Source: Selenomonadaceae bacterium (lineage in GTDB: Bacteria; Bacillota; Negativicutes; Selenomonadales; Selenomonadaceae). From it: 64,000 nt of DNA. Below the pieces are notes generated by a model, which did no database searches, was not told where the DNA came from, and was given only the letters and a program-made list of their open reading frames with translations. Positions 7,470-16,606 of the stretch are shown piece after piece; the stretch's first letter is position 1; the number at the start of each line of letters is the position of its first letter. The stretch lies in contig JAGABT010000016.1 in the NCBI GenBank assembly GCA_017614505.1, forward strand, positions 372,001 to 436,000, written 5' to 3'. The position numbers and the translations under genes are program-made.

Positions 7470-10400
7470 ATGACTGAAAAATTGTTTGTTTTCAATTTGC
7501 AGCTCTTTGCTCTTCCCGATACCCCAACGCTCTCCGCGTCGGAAAGCAGCGTCGTAGTTGAGGGCTCGGACACGCAGACCGGCGAAGCCCCTACGCTCAC
7601 CGCTGATTCTGACACTCTGGCTGAAATTTTCGCTACGCTCGCGCCGCAGGAAGGCGATACGCAGGAATACGACGGCATTGAATACAAATATGACGGCACT
7701 AACTGGACGTATGATTCTGAAGTAACCGAAGCCGCCGCCGCTGAAGTCGTCGACGCCATTGAAGCTGAATACTACACGCCTGCTGAAGGCGATACGCAGG
7801 AACTCGACGGCATTGAATACACTTATAACGGCGCTATCTGGACTTACGATTCAGAAACCGCTATAACCGCCGATTCCGATACCGTCGCTGAAATTCTCGC
7901 CGATTTCTACTCTCCGGCTGAAGGCGATACGCAGGAATACGACGGTATTACTTACACTTATACCAACGGCGAATGGGTTTACGATTCTGAAACTGAAACC
8001 ACTGAAGTCGCTGATTCCGATGTAGCCCTCGCAATTAACGCCGCTTACTACCTCCCGCAACAGAACGACGTTCAGGAACTCGACGGCATTGAATACACTT
8101 TCGACGGCTCCGAATGGCATTATGAAACTGAAACTACCGCAACCGCTACCGCTGAAGTCGCCGCCGCCATTGTCGCTGAATATTACGACAGCCCTGCTGA
8201 AGGCGATGAAAAGGAATACGGCGGCATTACCTACACTTATACCAACGGCGAATGGACTTATGAAGTAACAGGTCTCAATAACGCTGAAAACGCCGCTGAA
8301 ATTCTCGCCGCGTGGCAGGCTGCTAACCCCGCTACACCTTCGAACGGCGATACTCAGCTCTACGACGGCACTGAATACACCTACACCAACGGCAACTGGA
8401 CCTATGTTGGTGATAAAACTGAACCCGCCGATTCTGATACCGCCGCCACTCTCAATAGCAACTACAGCCCTGCTGAAGGCGAAACGCAGGAATACGGCGA
8501 AGATACCTACACCTATAAAAGCGGCAGCTGGTATTCCACTGAAATCACTACTGACACCGGCGGCATTGTCGAAATGTATATCTTCGATAACCTCACCGAC
8601 GGCGCCACCGCTGATTTTGAAGGCGAGACCTACACCTACACAAACTTCACATGGTTCAATTCTGATGATGAAGTCGTTACTGACACTGCGCTCATTGCCG
8701 GTATCCAAGGGCAGTGGCTCAACGATAACCTCAGCGAAGGTGCTACCACAACCTACAACGGCACTGAATACACCTTCGACGGCAGCGACTGGACTTATGA
8801 AGTAGCTGCCAATCCAGTCATCGCCGCCGCCATTGTCGCTGAATACTACAGCCCTGCTGAAGGCGATGAGCAGGAACTCGACGGTATTACCTACGAGTAT
8901 ACTGAAGGCGAATGGCAGTATGAAACTACAACCGCCATTGCCGCTACCGCCGAAGTTGCCGCTGAAATTCTCGCCGAATGGCAGGCTGAGAATACCGCTA
9001 GCCCCGAAACCGGCACTTCCTTCGAGTACGACGGCACCAGATACACCTACGAAAACGGCAGCTGGATTTACCAGTACACCAATACCGAAACCGCCACTGC
9101 TGAGGTTGCCGCCGCCATTATCGCTGAGTATTATCCCACGCCCGCTGAAGGCGACGCTAAATCCTACGGCGGCGTTGACTATACATATGAAAACGGCGAG
9201 TGGACTTACGAAGTCACCAGCACTGAAACCGCCGATTCCGATACCGTCATTGCGATTTTCGAAACCTATTATCCGGCGCCTGCTGAAGGCGATGAGCAGG
9301 ACTACAACGGCGTGACCTACACTTACGACGGTTCCGAATGGACTTATCTGAACACCGTCACTGAAACTCTCACCGCTGATTCTGATACCGCCGCCACTCT
9401 CGTCGCTGAATATTACACGCCCGCTGAAGGCGATACCCAGACGCTCAGTGGCTCCGAATACACCTACGCGGACGGCGCATGGACTGCCCTTCTCAATATC
9501 AAAGAAACCGCCGATTCTGATACCGTCATTGCCATTATCGCTGAATACTACACGCCCAGCGACAGCGATACCCAGACGCTCAACGATATCGAATACACCT
9601 TCGACGGCACCAACTGGACATACCTCGCCTCTACCACCGGCACTGCCGATTCTGCAATCGCCGCCGCCATTGTCGAAGAATACTACAACTCCACCGCCGG
9701 CGATACCCTTGAAATTGACGGCACTACCTACACCTTCAACGGTACCGAATGGACCTACCTCGGCGAGCCGCCCACCATTACCGCCTACTACCAGTTCAGC
9801 GACAGCGTTTCCAGCGCCGATGCGCCCGTTGTCATTCAATCCGCTGAAACTGATTCTGACACTGAGAACACTTCCATTGCTTCGCCCGCCTACATCAACG
9901 GCACCGGCGAGGATTTTGTAGTTGCTGGCGTTGGCACCGTCTCTGGTCTCGATGACGGCGAAATCATAATAGTTACCGCTTCCGATAACTCTGTCACTGA
10001 CCTTATCTCTGGTCTTATCTTCATCGGCGATATCGAACTCGCTGGCTCTGGCAAGAACGTCGCTTTGGACGTCAATGGCGCCCAGCTCAACTACTCCACT
10101 GCCGAGAAAGGCGAAACCGTCAGCCTCGCTGGCACCGGCGATTCCCTCGTTATCGCGCAAGCTGCAAACGCCGTCACTCTCAAATCCATTGACGATAAGC
10201 AGGAATGGATTCTCAATGACGACCCCGCCGCCGCTCTCACTTTCGGCAAGGTCGCCTATTCCGCCGATTCCGCCAATCCCGACAGCGTCGCTGTCTACGC
10301 CGCCGATTCCAATGGCGCCCTCCTCGCCACCAATCTCTACGACGGCGATTCGCTTATCCTCGCCAGAGACGGCTCCAACCGCTCCGATTCCATTCGCGTC

Positions 10401-13400
10401 AACGGCACCACCATTTCCAGCGCTGCCAAAACCGCCGGCGCCGATTCTTCCACCATTTCCAATGTCGATAACAACCTCGTTATCAGCGCAGGTGAACGCG
10501 GCGGCGTTGTTTCTGTCAATGGCGGCTCCGTCGAATTAGCCGCTGGCGCTCACGCCACTATCGAAGGCATTGCATCCGACGCCGCTGTTACTGCTGTCGA
10601 CGCCCTTGATTCCAAAGGCAAGTGGATTACTGACGGCGAAGTCACGCTTAACAATCAGGTTTGGAGCAACTCCGCCGGCACCGTCACCTTGACTGGCAAT
10701 GAAGCTGGCGACGCCATTGCCAAAGCCACCTTCACTAACGGCACCGTTGCTCTCAACGCTGCTGATACCACTCAGGCTTTCGAGGCTGACGATATTAATA
10801 TCAACGGCAAGGCGACCTGGGACGTTACCGGCAAAGATGACAACTTCGACGATTTCGCCGTTTTCGACGCTAACGGCAATGTCACTCTTACCAATGACGA
10901 CAGATTCTATGGCGCCGCCGAGCTCAAATCCGGCAAGAATATCACCTTCACTTCCGGCACCACCGGCGATGTTCTGACTATTTCCAAGGGCGCTGATATT
11001 TATGTTGACGGCGAAACTCTTGTCAGCGCAAGTTCTATCGCCGCGGGCGCCGCATGGAGCGTCAAGGCTGAACGTGCCGTTCTCGGCGCTCAGGCTCTTT
11101 CTTTCGAAGAAGAAACCGCCGATTCTGACGGCACTCGCGCAGTCATCACCGCCGATAAAGCCAAAGGCAACGTCATTCGCTCAATCACCGACCTTGCCGG
11201 CGACGCCACTCTGGCTTATGGCGCGGACTACGCTCCCAGCGGCTTGACCATTGCCGATTCAACCTGGACTATCAAAAACGCCGACGCCGACAGCGACAGC
11301 GGAGTTTCCACTATCGTCCTCGACAAAGACGGCAAAGTTACCGTTACCGCAGATGAAGATTCCACGCTGGAAGTCAGCGGCACTTCCGAGGCAGATTCCG
11401 GCGCCGCTGTTGTCAATATTTCCAACACCTACGCCGCCGCCAAACTCAATGGCGTTAATGTCGGATATTCCAGCGACGACGCCAATGGCGTGAACTTCGA
11501 GCTCGAAGAAAAAGCGCACAACGCCGGTATCGCCGCTATCAATGGTCTTGACAGCGCATTCATTAACGTCGACGGCGACAATTCCTACAAGGTCAATGAC
11601 TACACCTACTCCAACGCTACGCGCGGCGACGCCTCGTTCTTCGTCGATGACGATTCGCTCACTCTCTTTGGCGCAAAAGATAAAGACGCCGTTACTCTTA
11701 CCGGCGGCGACGCCTTTGTTCATTTCGCTGACGCCGAAAAGGCTACTGCCGCTGTCTCCATTAACGGCGCTGGTGTTACTTTGGACGCGGCGGATAAGAG
11801 CGATATTGCCGATATTGCCATTTCCACCGGCAACAACGACAAGGTTGGCTTTATCAGCGGCGCCGACGCCGACATGACCATTAACACCACCGGCGACGAT
11901 AAATTTGGCGTTAGCTACGTTTCACCCAAAGACGGCACTCCTGTCACTCTCAACGTCAACGATACCACTATCGAAATTGACGAGGGCGCTTCCTACGACA
12001 CCGATACCTTCACTCTCAGCGTCGACGGCTCCAATGTCACTCTTACCGGCGTTTCTTTCGGCGCCGCCGACACCCTCACCGTTTCCGGCGGCAACTACAA
12101 GATTGGCAGGAGCGCCGCCGCCGCCGTTACCGAAACTCTCGGCTATATCACCTTCGACCAGTACGGCAATGCCACCGCTGTCGAAAAGAGCGTTGTTGAC
12201 AATGAAAAATCCCGCGAAGGCGTCATTGATTCTGTCGAGGCTGACGCCCTTTCCAGCCAGCCCGCCGTCTTTGCTCTCTATCAGAAACTCGGCACCGACG
12301 ATTCCGGCGCCCCCAGCTCTACCGTTGCCGGCTACGAGAACGCCACCGATACCACCCCTGCCACTTCCTCCGTTGATGGCGGTATCAACATTTACGGCAA
12401 CACTTCTCTCAACAGCGACAATCTCACCGCCGTTACTCTCCAGTCCTTCACCGATGATGACATTGTTGTCTTTGAAGCCGCTAACACCGGCATTCGCACT
12501 TCCGTTATCGACGTTTCTCAGGGCTCGCCCAGCGTTGTCGCTATCGACCCGCTCACTTCCACTACTGGCGTAGACCATACCGTTCTCGGTGGCAACAACG
12601 GCAACTACATCAAATTTGGTGCCAATGCTCGCGGTAACAACTACGCGCAGGCTGGCAGTGTTGCTTCCTACCTCGCCAATGAAGGCGGCACCGCAACGCT
12701 TATCGGTGGTGCTGGCAATGATTCTATCGCGGCTAAGAAAGGCGATAAGGTTACCGGCGGCGCAGGCGCGGACTACTTCTTCGATGCGAACGGCGCTTAT
12801 GCTATCAGTGACTACAGCGCGGCGCAGGGCGACGTTATCGTAGCGTCGAAACTCGCTGACATTAACAAGAATCTTGACGCCGAAACTCTCATCAGCAAGA
12901 TTGCAGTCAAGGGCAACACGATTAACATTTCTGGCGGCGGCAAGTTCACCCTCGGCGGCAGTGGCAGTGAAAGTTCTGATGCGACGATTAGCGCTCTCAA
13001 CGTCCGCTTCACTGACAGCAACGCGCAGGATATTCATAAGCTGACCTGGGCGGCGGCTGACGGCGGCAATGTCAATGCAAGCGCGTTCAGCGAAGGCAGT
13101 GTGCTCATGGTTGCGGACCAGAACAACGGCGCGAGCGACAGCGTAGTGGGCAGCAGCGGCAACGATACAATCTTTGTTGGCGGCAACGATACCGTTAATG
13201 CGGGCGCGGGCAAGGATGAAATTTACATCAAGGCGGCGAACAGCGCGAAGAAAGAGGAAGGCGCGGTGGTGCAGCTGAGCGGCGGCAGAACGTACGTACA
13301 CGGCTGGAACTTCGGCTTTGACAATGCGGCTGGCGCGAACATACTCGAAACGAACGCGGGCAACCTCATCTTCGACAACAAGGAAGATACCCTGCTTGCG

Positions 13401-14729
13401 TACAATGCCACCGACACCATTTATTTCGTGGACAACGACAGCACGACAGAAGTATTTGAGATCTTGACGGGCTCGCCGGACAACAACAAGAAAGTCAGCC
13501 TTATCCGCAGCAGCAAGAACGTGCAGGTAACGAGCGACGACGAAGTTGCGGACTACTACTACGCGGCGGCAGACGTGAATGCGACGATAACGTTCGCGGA
13601 AGGCGTGGGCGCGATAGGCGACACGATAAGCATGGGCGGCGGCACCAGCTACAACACCAGCAACGCGAATAACTTCATCAACATTCACAACGTGGCACTG
13701 CTGAATAACGGCGCGGCGACGCTGGTAGGCACTGGCGATAAAGACGTAGTGCAGTTGGGCGGCATGACAGCGAGCGATGCGCAGAAGCACGTTTCCTTGG
13801 GCGGCGGCAACGACAGCCTTATCAGCGGCGGCACCGATACCAGCGTTGCGGGCAACACGATTTACTTCGGTCTGGAAAACGACGGCAGCGACATCATCAA
13901 CAACTTCGGTTACTACCAGGGCAGCGCGGCGGATCCCGACAAGGCTGGCGCGGATAAGATAATTGTGTACAACTGGGACGAAGGCGGCGCGAGCAGAATT
14001 TCCGCGAACGCGAATAACATTGAGATTAAGGTTAATGATAGCAGCAAGCTTACGATTCAGGAATCCGGCGGAATTGACGCGAATAACAAGATTCGTTATC
14101 AGCTGGGCTACGACGGCGAAGAACGTATCATGCAGGTCGGGCAGACCAGCGGCGCTAAGAACAACTTCACCTATGACAAGGAAACGTTCGTGTACGTAGG
14201 CAATCAGGAAGCAACGCAGGATACGTTGAGCGTAGCGGCAAGCGACGATAACGTAGCAGTCTGGCTCGACAATCATCATGGCGCGGTTTACGAAGGCATT
14301 GGCGTTATTGACGCGTCTGCCTCTACGAATACCCAGCTGACATTGGCTGGCGGTGCCGAGAACAACACGATTATTGGCGGCGGCACAGGCAACAGTTCCA
14401 GTCTCTGGGGCGGCGGCTACGGCAACAACGAACTCATTGCTGGCGACGGCGATGACATGTTCTTCTTCACGAAGTGCGGCAGCAACGATACCATCACCGG
14501 CTTTGATGCCGCGAATGACCGCGTGCGTCTCGGCGACGTTACGCTTGCAGACCTCATTGAAGGACAGGCGTACTTCGACGGCGACGACGTTAAGATTCAG
14601 CTCAAGGCAGAATCCGGCGGCGGCTCCCTCACCATCAAGAACGCAAACGGCGCCCAGGTCGAAGTCAACAACGGCGACGGCTCCTACCGCGCGTACACTG
14701 CCAATACCTCGAACCAGTCTTGGAGCTAA
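7470..14729 (+). CDS. giant repeat-rich RTX-like surface/secreted protein (RTX1)
   Basis: 2419 residues, no classical signal peptide. The ATG at 7470 is chosen for the GGAGG at 7455-7459; an in-frame ATG at 7461 sits too close. The N-terminus reads MTEKLFVFNLQLFA. Residues ~60-775 contain 16 repeats of about 45 residues, each with a PAEGDTQ-like turn, a GIEYTYxxGxWTY beta unit and a helical DSDTxAxIxAEYY segment. A long Ala/Gly/Asp/Ser/Thr-rich beta region follows. From about residue 1730 there are RTX-like GGAGNDSI/GGDGDD calcium-type repeats and a C-terminal region homologous to that of the 6142-residue protein at 41795-60223 (DEVADYY..., WLDNHHG..., LWGGG...NDTITGF). Family knowledge suggests type I-like export and an adhesin or matrix role; the function is not shown. 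Codon use changes near 12600-12750. Confidence 0.85.
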   Translation: MTEKLFVFNLQLFALPDTPTLSASESSVVVEGSDTQTGEAPTLTADSDTLAEIFATLAPQEGDTQEYDGIEYKYDGTNWTYDSEVTEAAAAEVVDAIEAEYYTPAEGDTQELDGIEYTYNGAIWTYDSETAITADSDTVAEILADFYSPAEGDTQEYDGITYTYTNGEWVYDSETETTEVADSDVALAINAAYYLPQQNDVQELDGIEYTFDGSEWHYETETTATATAEVAAAIVAEYYDSPAEGDEKEYGGITYTYTNGEWTYEVTGLNNAENAAEILAAWQAANPATPSNGDTQLYDGTEYTYTNGNWTYVGDKTEPADSDTAATLNSNYSPAEGETQEYGEDTYTYKSGSWYSTEITTDTGGIVEMYIFDNLTDGATADFEGETYTYTNFTWFNSDDEVVTDTALIAGIQGQWLNDNLSEGATTTYNGTEYTFDGSDWTYEVAANPVIAAAIVAEYYSPAEGDEQELDGITYEYTEGEWQYETTTAIAATAEVAAEILAEWQAENTASPETGTSFEYDGTRYTYENGSWIYQYTNTETATAEVAAAIIAEYYPTPAEGDAKSYGGVDYTYENGEWTYEVTSTETADSDTVIAIFETYYPAPAEGDEQDYNGVTYTYDGSEWTYLNTVTETLTADSDTAATLVAEYYTPAEGDTQTLSGSEYTYADGAWTALLNIKETADSDTVIAIIAEYYTPSDSDTQTLNDIEYTFDGTNWTYLASTTGTADSAIAAAIVEEYYNSTAGDTLEIDGTTYTFNGTEWTYLGEPPTITAYYQFSDSVSSADAPVVIQSAETDSDTENTSIASPAYINGTGEDFVVAGVGTVSGLDDGEIIIVTASDNSVTDLISGLIFIGDIELAGSGKNVALDVNGAQLNYSTAEKGETVSLAGTGDSLVIAQAANAVTLKSIDDKQEWILNDDPAAALTFGKVAYSADSANPDSVAVYAADSNGALLATNLYDGDSLILARDGSNRSDSIRVNGTTISSAAKTAGADSSTISNVDNNLVISAGERGGVVSVNGGSVELAAGAHATIEGIASDAAVTAVDALDSKGKWITDGEVTLNNQVWSNSAGTVTLTGNEAGDAIAKATFTNGTVALNAADTTQAFEADDININGKATWDVTGKDDNFDDFAVFDANGNVTLTNDDRFYGAAELKSGKNITFTSGTTGDVLTISKGADIYVDGETLVSASSIAAGAAWSVKAERAVLGAQALSFEEETADSDGTRAVITADKAKGNVIRSITDLAGDATLAYGADYAPSGLTIADSTWTIKNADADSDSGVSTIVLDKDGKVTVTADEDSTLEVSGTSEADSGAAVVNISNTYAAAKLNGVNVGYSSDDANGVNFELEEKAHNAGIAAINGLDSAFINVDGDNSYKVNDYTYSNATRGDASFFVDDDSLTLFGAKDKDAVTLTGGDAFVHFADAEKATAAVSINGAGVTLDAADKSDIADIAISTGNNDKVGFISGADADMTINTTGDDKFGVSYVSPKDGTPVTLNVNDTTIEIDEGASYDTDTFTLSVDGSNVTLTGVSFGAADTLTVSGGNYKIGRSAAAAVTETLGYITFDQYGNATAVEKSVVDNEKSREGVIDSVEADALSSQPAVFALYQKLGTDDSGAPSSTVAGYENATDTTPATSSVDGGINIYGNTSLNSDNLTAVTLQSFTDDDIVVFEAANTGIRTSVIDVSQGSPSVVAIDPLTSTTGVDHTVLGGNNGNYIKFGANARGNNYAQAGSVASYLANEGGTATLIGGAGNDSIAAKKGDKVTGGAGADYFFDANGAYAISDYSAAQGDVIVASKLADINKNLDAETLISKIAVKGNTINISGGGKFTLGGSGSESSDATISALNVRFTDSNAQDIHKLTWAAADGGNVNASAFSEGSVLMVADQNNGASDSVVGSSGNDTIFVGGNDTVNAGAGKDEIYIKAANSAKKEEGAVVQLSGGRTYVHGWNFGFDNAAGANILETNAGNLIFDNKEDTLLAYNATDTIYFVDNDSTTEVFEILTGSPDNNKKVSLIRSSKNVQVTSDDEVADYYYAAADVNATITFAEGVGAIGDTISMGGGTSYNTSNANNFINIHNVALLNNGAATLVGTGDKDVVQLGGMTASDAQKHVSLGGGNDSLISGGTDTSVAGNTIYFGLENDGSDIINNFGYYQGSAADPDKAGADKIIVYNWDEGGASRISANANNIEIKVNDSSKLTIQESGGIDANNKIRYQLGYDGEERIMQVGQTSGAKNNFTYDKETFVYVGNQEATQDTLSVAASDDNVAVWLDNHHGAVYEGIGVIDASASTNTQLTLAGGAENNTIIGGGTGNSSSLWGGGYGNNELIAGDGDDMFFFTKCGSNDTITGFDAANDRVRLGDVTLADLIEGQAYFDGDDVKIQLKAESGGGSLTIKNANGAQVEVNNGDGSYRAYTANTSNQSWS

Positions 14730-14790
14730 GAGAACTGTTACGCAATTAGTCAGCTCTGGAGCTAAGAGAAACTGTTACGCAATTAGTCAG
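14721..14790 (+). repeat. tandem duplication of the RTX1 3' end
   Basis: The 33 bases around the RTX1 stop (14721-14753) recur, with one inserted A, at 14757-14790. The second copy runs directly into palindromic element copy 3. Confidence 0.85.
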
Positions 14791-14924
14791 CATTTCTTTT
14801 AGAAAAAGAAACGCTGGCAAAGAAAATTGCCCGCTGCATTCGCATCCGGCGAATGGCGCTAAGAAAGCACGCCTTGCTACGCAAGCCGCGCAGGCGCCCC
14901 ATCCATGGGGCGCTTCTTTTTTTT
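14788..14924 (+). repeat. mosaic palindromic element, copy 3, with terminator-like end
   Basis: Opening hairpin AGCATTTCTTTT...AAAGAAACGCT plus GGCAAAGAAA, then the ATTCGCATCCGGCGAAT hairpin shared with copy 2, then the 29-bp block shared exactly with copy 1 (14864-14892). It ends with GGCGCCCCATCCATGGGGCGC followed by a T-rich run, a good intrinsic terminator for RTX1. Confidence 0.85.
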
Positions 14925-14958
14925 CCATAAAAAATGCGGGCGGGACGGGCTCCCCGTA

Positions 14959-15003
14959 AGCAAATCCTCCTACTCGTCGAATTTGCAGGGGCGCTTCTTT
15001 TTT
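14959..15003 (+). repeat. 41-bp accessory module shared with the 60 kb element
   Basis: Bases 14959-14999 match 60406-60446 with one mismatch. The module has its own inverted repeat (GCAAAT...ATTTGC) and ends GGGGCGCTTCTT; here a T run follows. Confidence 0.8.
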
Positions 15004-15024
15004 TGCGTAATTCAATTTCTGCAC

Positions 15025-15053
15025 GAAAAAAGCCCTCCGCAATGGAGAGCTTC
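15025..15053 (-). terminator. intrinsic terminator of tRNA-Ser(GCT)
   Basis: On the minus strand AAGCTCTCC, loop, GGAGGGCTT, then a T run (the A run at 15025-15030 on plus). It lies just downstream of the tRNA. Confidence 0.75.
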
Positions 15054-15065
15054 AAAAATATTTAG

Positions 15066-15151
15066 CGGAGTGGAGAGGACTCGAACCTCCGCGCCCTTGC
15101 GAGCCTAACGGTTTAGCAAACCGTCCCCTTCACCGACTTGGGTACCACTCC
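15066..15151 (-). tRNA. tRNA-Ser(GCT)
   Basis: 86 nt, class II. Acceptor GGAGTGG pairs with CCACTCC, discriminator G, no encoded CCA. The anticodon stem ACGGT/ACCGT encloses loop TTGCTAA, giving anticodon GCT (Ser AGC/AGU). The T arm has GGTTCGAGTCC. Confidence 0.96.
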
Positions 15152-15173
15152 AAGTCTCTTTTAAGACTGCGCA

Positions 15174-15202
15174 AGGATACCACAAGGGCGGTAGTTTGTC
15201 AA
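15174..15202 (-). promoter_or_regulatory. promoter of tRNA-Ser(GCT)
   Basis: Minus strand TTGACA, 17-nt spacer, TATCCT. It overlaps the last bases of the thioesterase gene by 4 bp. Confidence 0.8.
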
Positions 15203-15600
15203 CTATTTTTTTTCGCGTTCGCCTTAGCCTGAAATTTTTCGCGGTTGACGATAAATCTTTCGTGCCGCCCGCGCCCGATTTCGCCGCATTCGTCATACGC
15301 CGCAACGCTGAAAATAATTTTGCGCCCGTCAAATTCAACAAGCTCGGCTTCTGCGCGAACCTGCATTCCAACCGGCGTCGGCGCGATATGCTCAACGTTC
15401 AGCGAAATTCCGACCGAAGTCCATTCCGCTGGCAAATTCGCTTCAGCCAAATCCGCCGCCGCCTTTTCCATGAGCGCCAGCATTTTCGGCGTCGCCAGCA
15501 CATTCAGACTGCCGGAGCCCACCGCCAGCGCTGTATCGTTCGCCGTGACAGCCTGCGCGACAGAATTTTTCAGCCCGACGCTCAATTTCTCAAACGTCAA
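15199..15600 (-). CDS. hot-dog fold thioesterase, FlK-like
   Basis: 133 residues resembling the fluoroacetyl-CoA-thioesterase-like family: the N-terminus has VTANDTALAVGSGSLNVLATP, followed by the EHIAPTPVGMQVRAEAEL strand that forms the hot-dog core. It would cleave a small acyl-CoA; the substrate is unknown. The start is TTG at 15600, with GGAGG nine bases upstream inside the end of the lysR-type gene. The two reading frames overlap by 11 bp, so translation is probably coupled and the LysR protein may control this operon. Confidence 0.8.
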   Translation of the reverse strand: MTFEKLSVGLKNSVAQAVTANDTALAVGSGSLNVLATPKMLALMEKAAADLAEANLPAEWTSVGISLNVEHIAPTPVGMQVRAEAELVEFDGRKIIFSVAAYDECGEIGRGRHERFIVNREKFQAKANAKKNS

Positions 15601-16498
15601 TGTGATTTTCCTCCATGAAATTTTTTTTGAACATTTCCAGGAAGTTCCGGCAGGCAGTCGACAGCGTTTGATTTTTCAGCCACGAAATGACCGTGTGCGT
15701 CTTCATTTCCGGCTCCACCAGCCGCTTGTAAATCAAATCGCCGTCCGTCAAAAGTTTCCGGCTCGAAATTGGTATCATCGCCACGCCGAGATTCATTTTA
15801 ACCATCAGCAGGTCTTGTACGACGCTGTCCGAGACGCAGATTATTTCCGGCTCAAAACCCGCCTTTTTGCAGTTCGCCTCGAAAATCGATTTCCAGCGCA
15901 GCGGGATTATCAGCGGCTGGTCTTTGAGTTCCTCAAGCCGGATAACTTCATCGCTTTCGCCGCACTCATTTTGCGCGTTCATGACCATAACGAGCGGTTC
16001 ATTCGGCAGCACCAGCAGTTCGTAGGCGAGATTGTCGACCTGCGTCCGCGTGATAGCGATTTCAATCATGTGGCTGTCGAGGAGTTCGAGGACGCGCGCG
16101 CCTTCCGCTTCAAAAATTTCAAACGTGATATTCGGGTAAGCCGCGCGAAACTCGGAAATTAAGTCTGGCAGAATCAGCGCGCCGGAGCTGGTTATCGTGC
16201 CGATGCGAATCGTGCCTTTGGAGCCGGTGCCAATTTCGGTGATTTCGCGGACGGTGCCGTCGACCATACCGAGAATATTTTCAACGCGACCGTAGAGAAC
16301 GCGACCGGCGTCCGTGAGGCGAATGCGGCGGGAACCGCGCTCGAAAAGCGTGACGTTGAGTTTTTCTTCGAGGCGTTTCATCTGTCGACTGAGTGCGGGC
16401 TGAGCAACGTCAAGGCGCTGGGCGGCGTGGCTGATATTGCCTTCTTCGACGATTGCAAAAAATGCGCGCATGTCTTTAATTCCAATACCTTGTCCCAT
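15590..16498 (-). CDS. LysR-family transcriptional regulator
   Basis: 302 residues. A winged helix-turn-helix fills residues ~8-67 (FFAIVEEGNISHAAQRLDVAQPALSRQMKRLE), followed by the linker and a periplasmic-binding-like effector domain (residues ~90-295). ATG 16498 is preceded by GGAGAT. It is transcribed divergently from dhaL across a 108-bp gap and shares an operon with the thioesterase. By family habit it probably regulates its own operon and perhaps dhaL; the effector cannot be told. Confidence 0.92.
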   Translation of the reverse strand: MGQGIGIKDMRAFFAIVEEGNISHAAQRLDVAQPALSRQMKRLEEKLNVTLFERGSRRIRLTDAGRVLYGRVENILGMVDGTVREITEIGTGSKGTIRIGTITSSGALILPDLISEFRAAYPNITFEIFEAEGARVLELLDSHMIEIAITRTQVDNLAYELLVLPNEPLVMVMNAQNECGESDEVIRLEELKDQPLIIPLRWKSIFEANCKKAGFEPEIICVSDSVVQDLLMVKMNLGVAMIPISSRKLLTDGDLIYKRLVEPEMKTHTVISWLKNQTLSTACRNFLEMFKKNFMEENHIDV

Positions 16499-16606
16499 AA
16501 AAAAAACATCTCCATCCGAAAAAAGTCACTGCCATTATAGCACACTTTTCAAATATGTGGTATGATTAATGTACAAAAAATTTTTTTTAAATTGGAGGCG
16601 AGGAAA
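16499..16606. promoter_or_regulatory. divergent lysR/dhaL control region
   Basis: Contains a minus-strand TATAAT (plus positions 16534-16539) for the lysR gene and a plus-strand TATGAT at 16561-16566 for dhaL. Both have poor -35 matches, consistent with activator dependence. The AT-rich stretch between them is the likely LysR binding site (inference). Confidence 0.45.

Noticed and set aside
7851..14279. Long minus-strand frames (769 and 785 codons) antisense to RTX1
   Set aside because: Shadow frames of a low-complexity, GC-biased gene; the plus frame has the promoter, start signals and repeats.
7470..14729. Prophage origin of RTX1 suggested by the NLQLFA start
   Set aside because: No integrase, terminase, portal or tail genes nearby; the rest is RTX-like repeat sequence.
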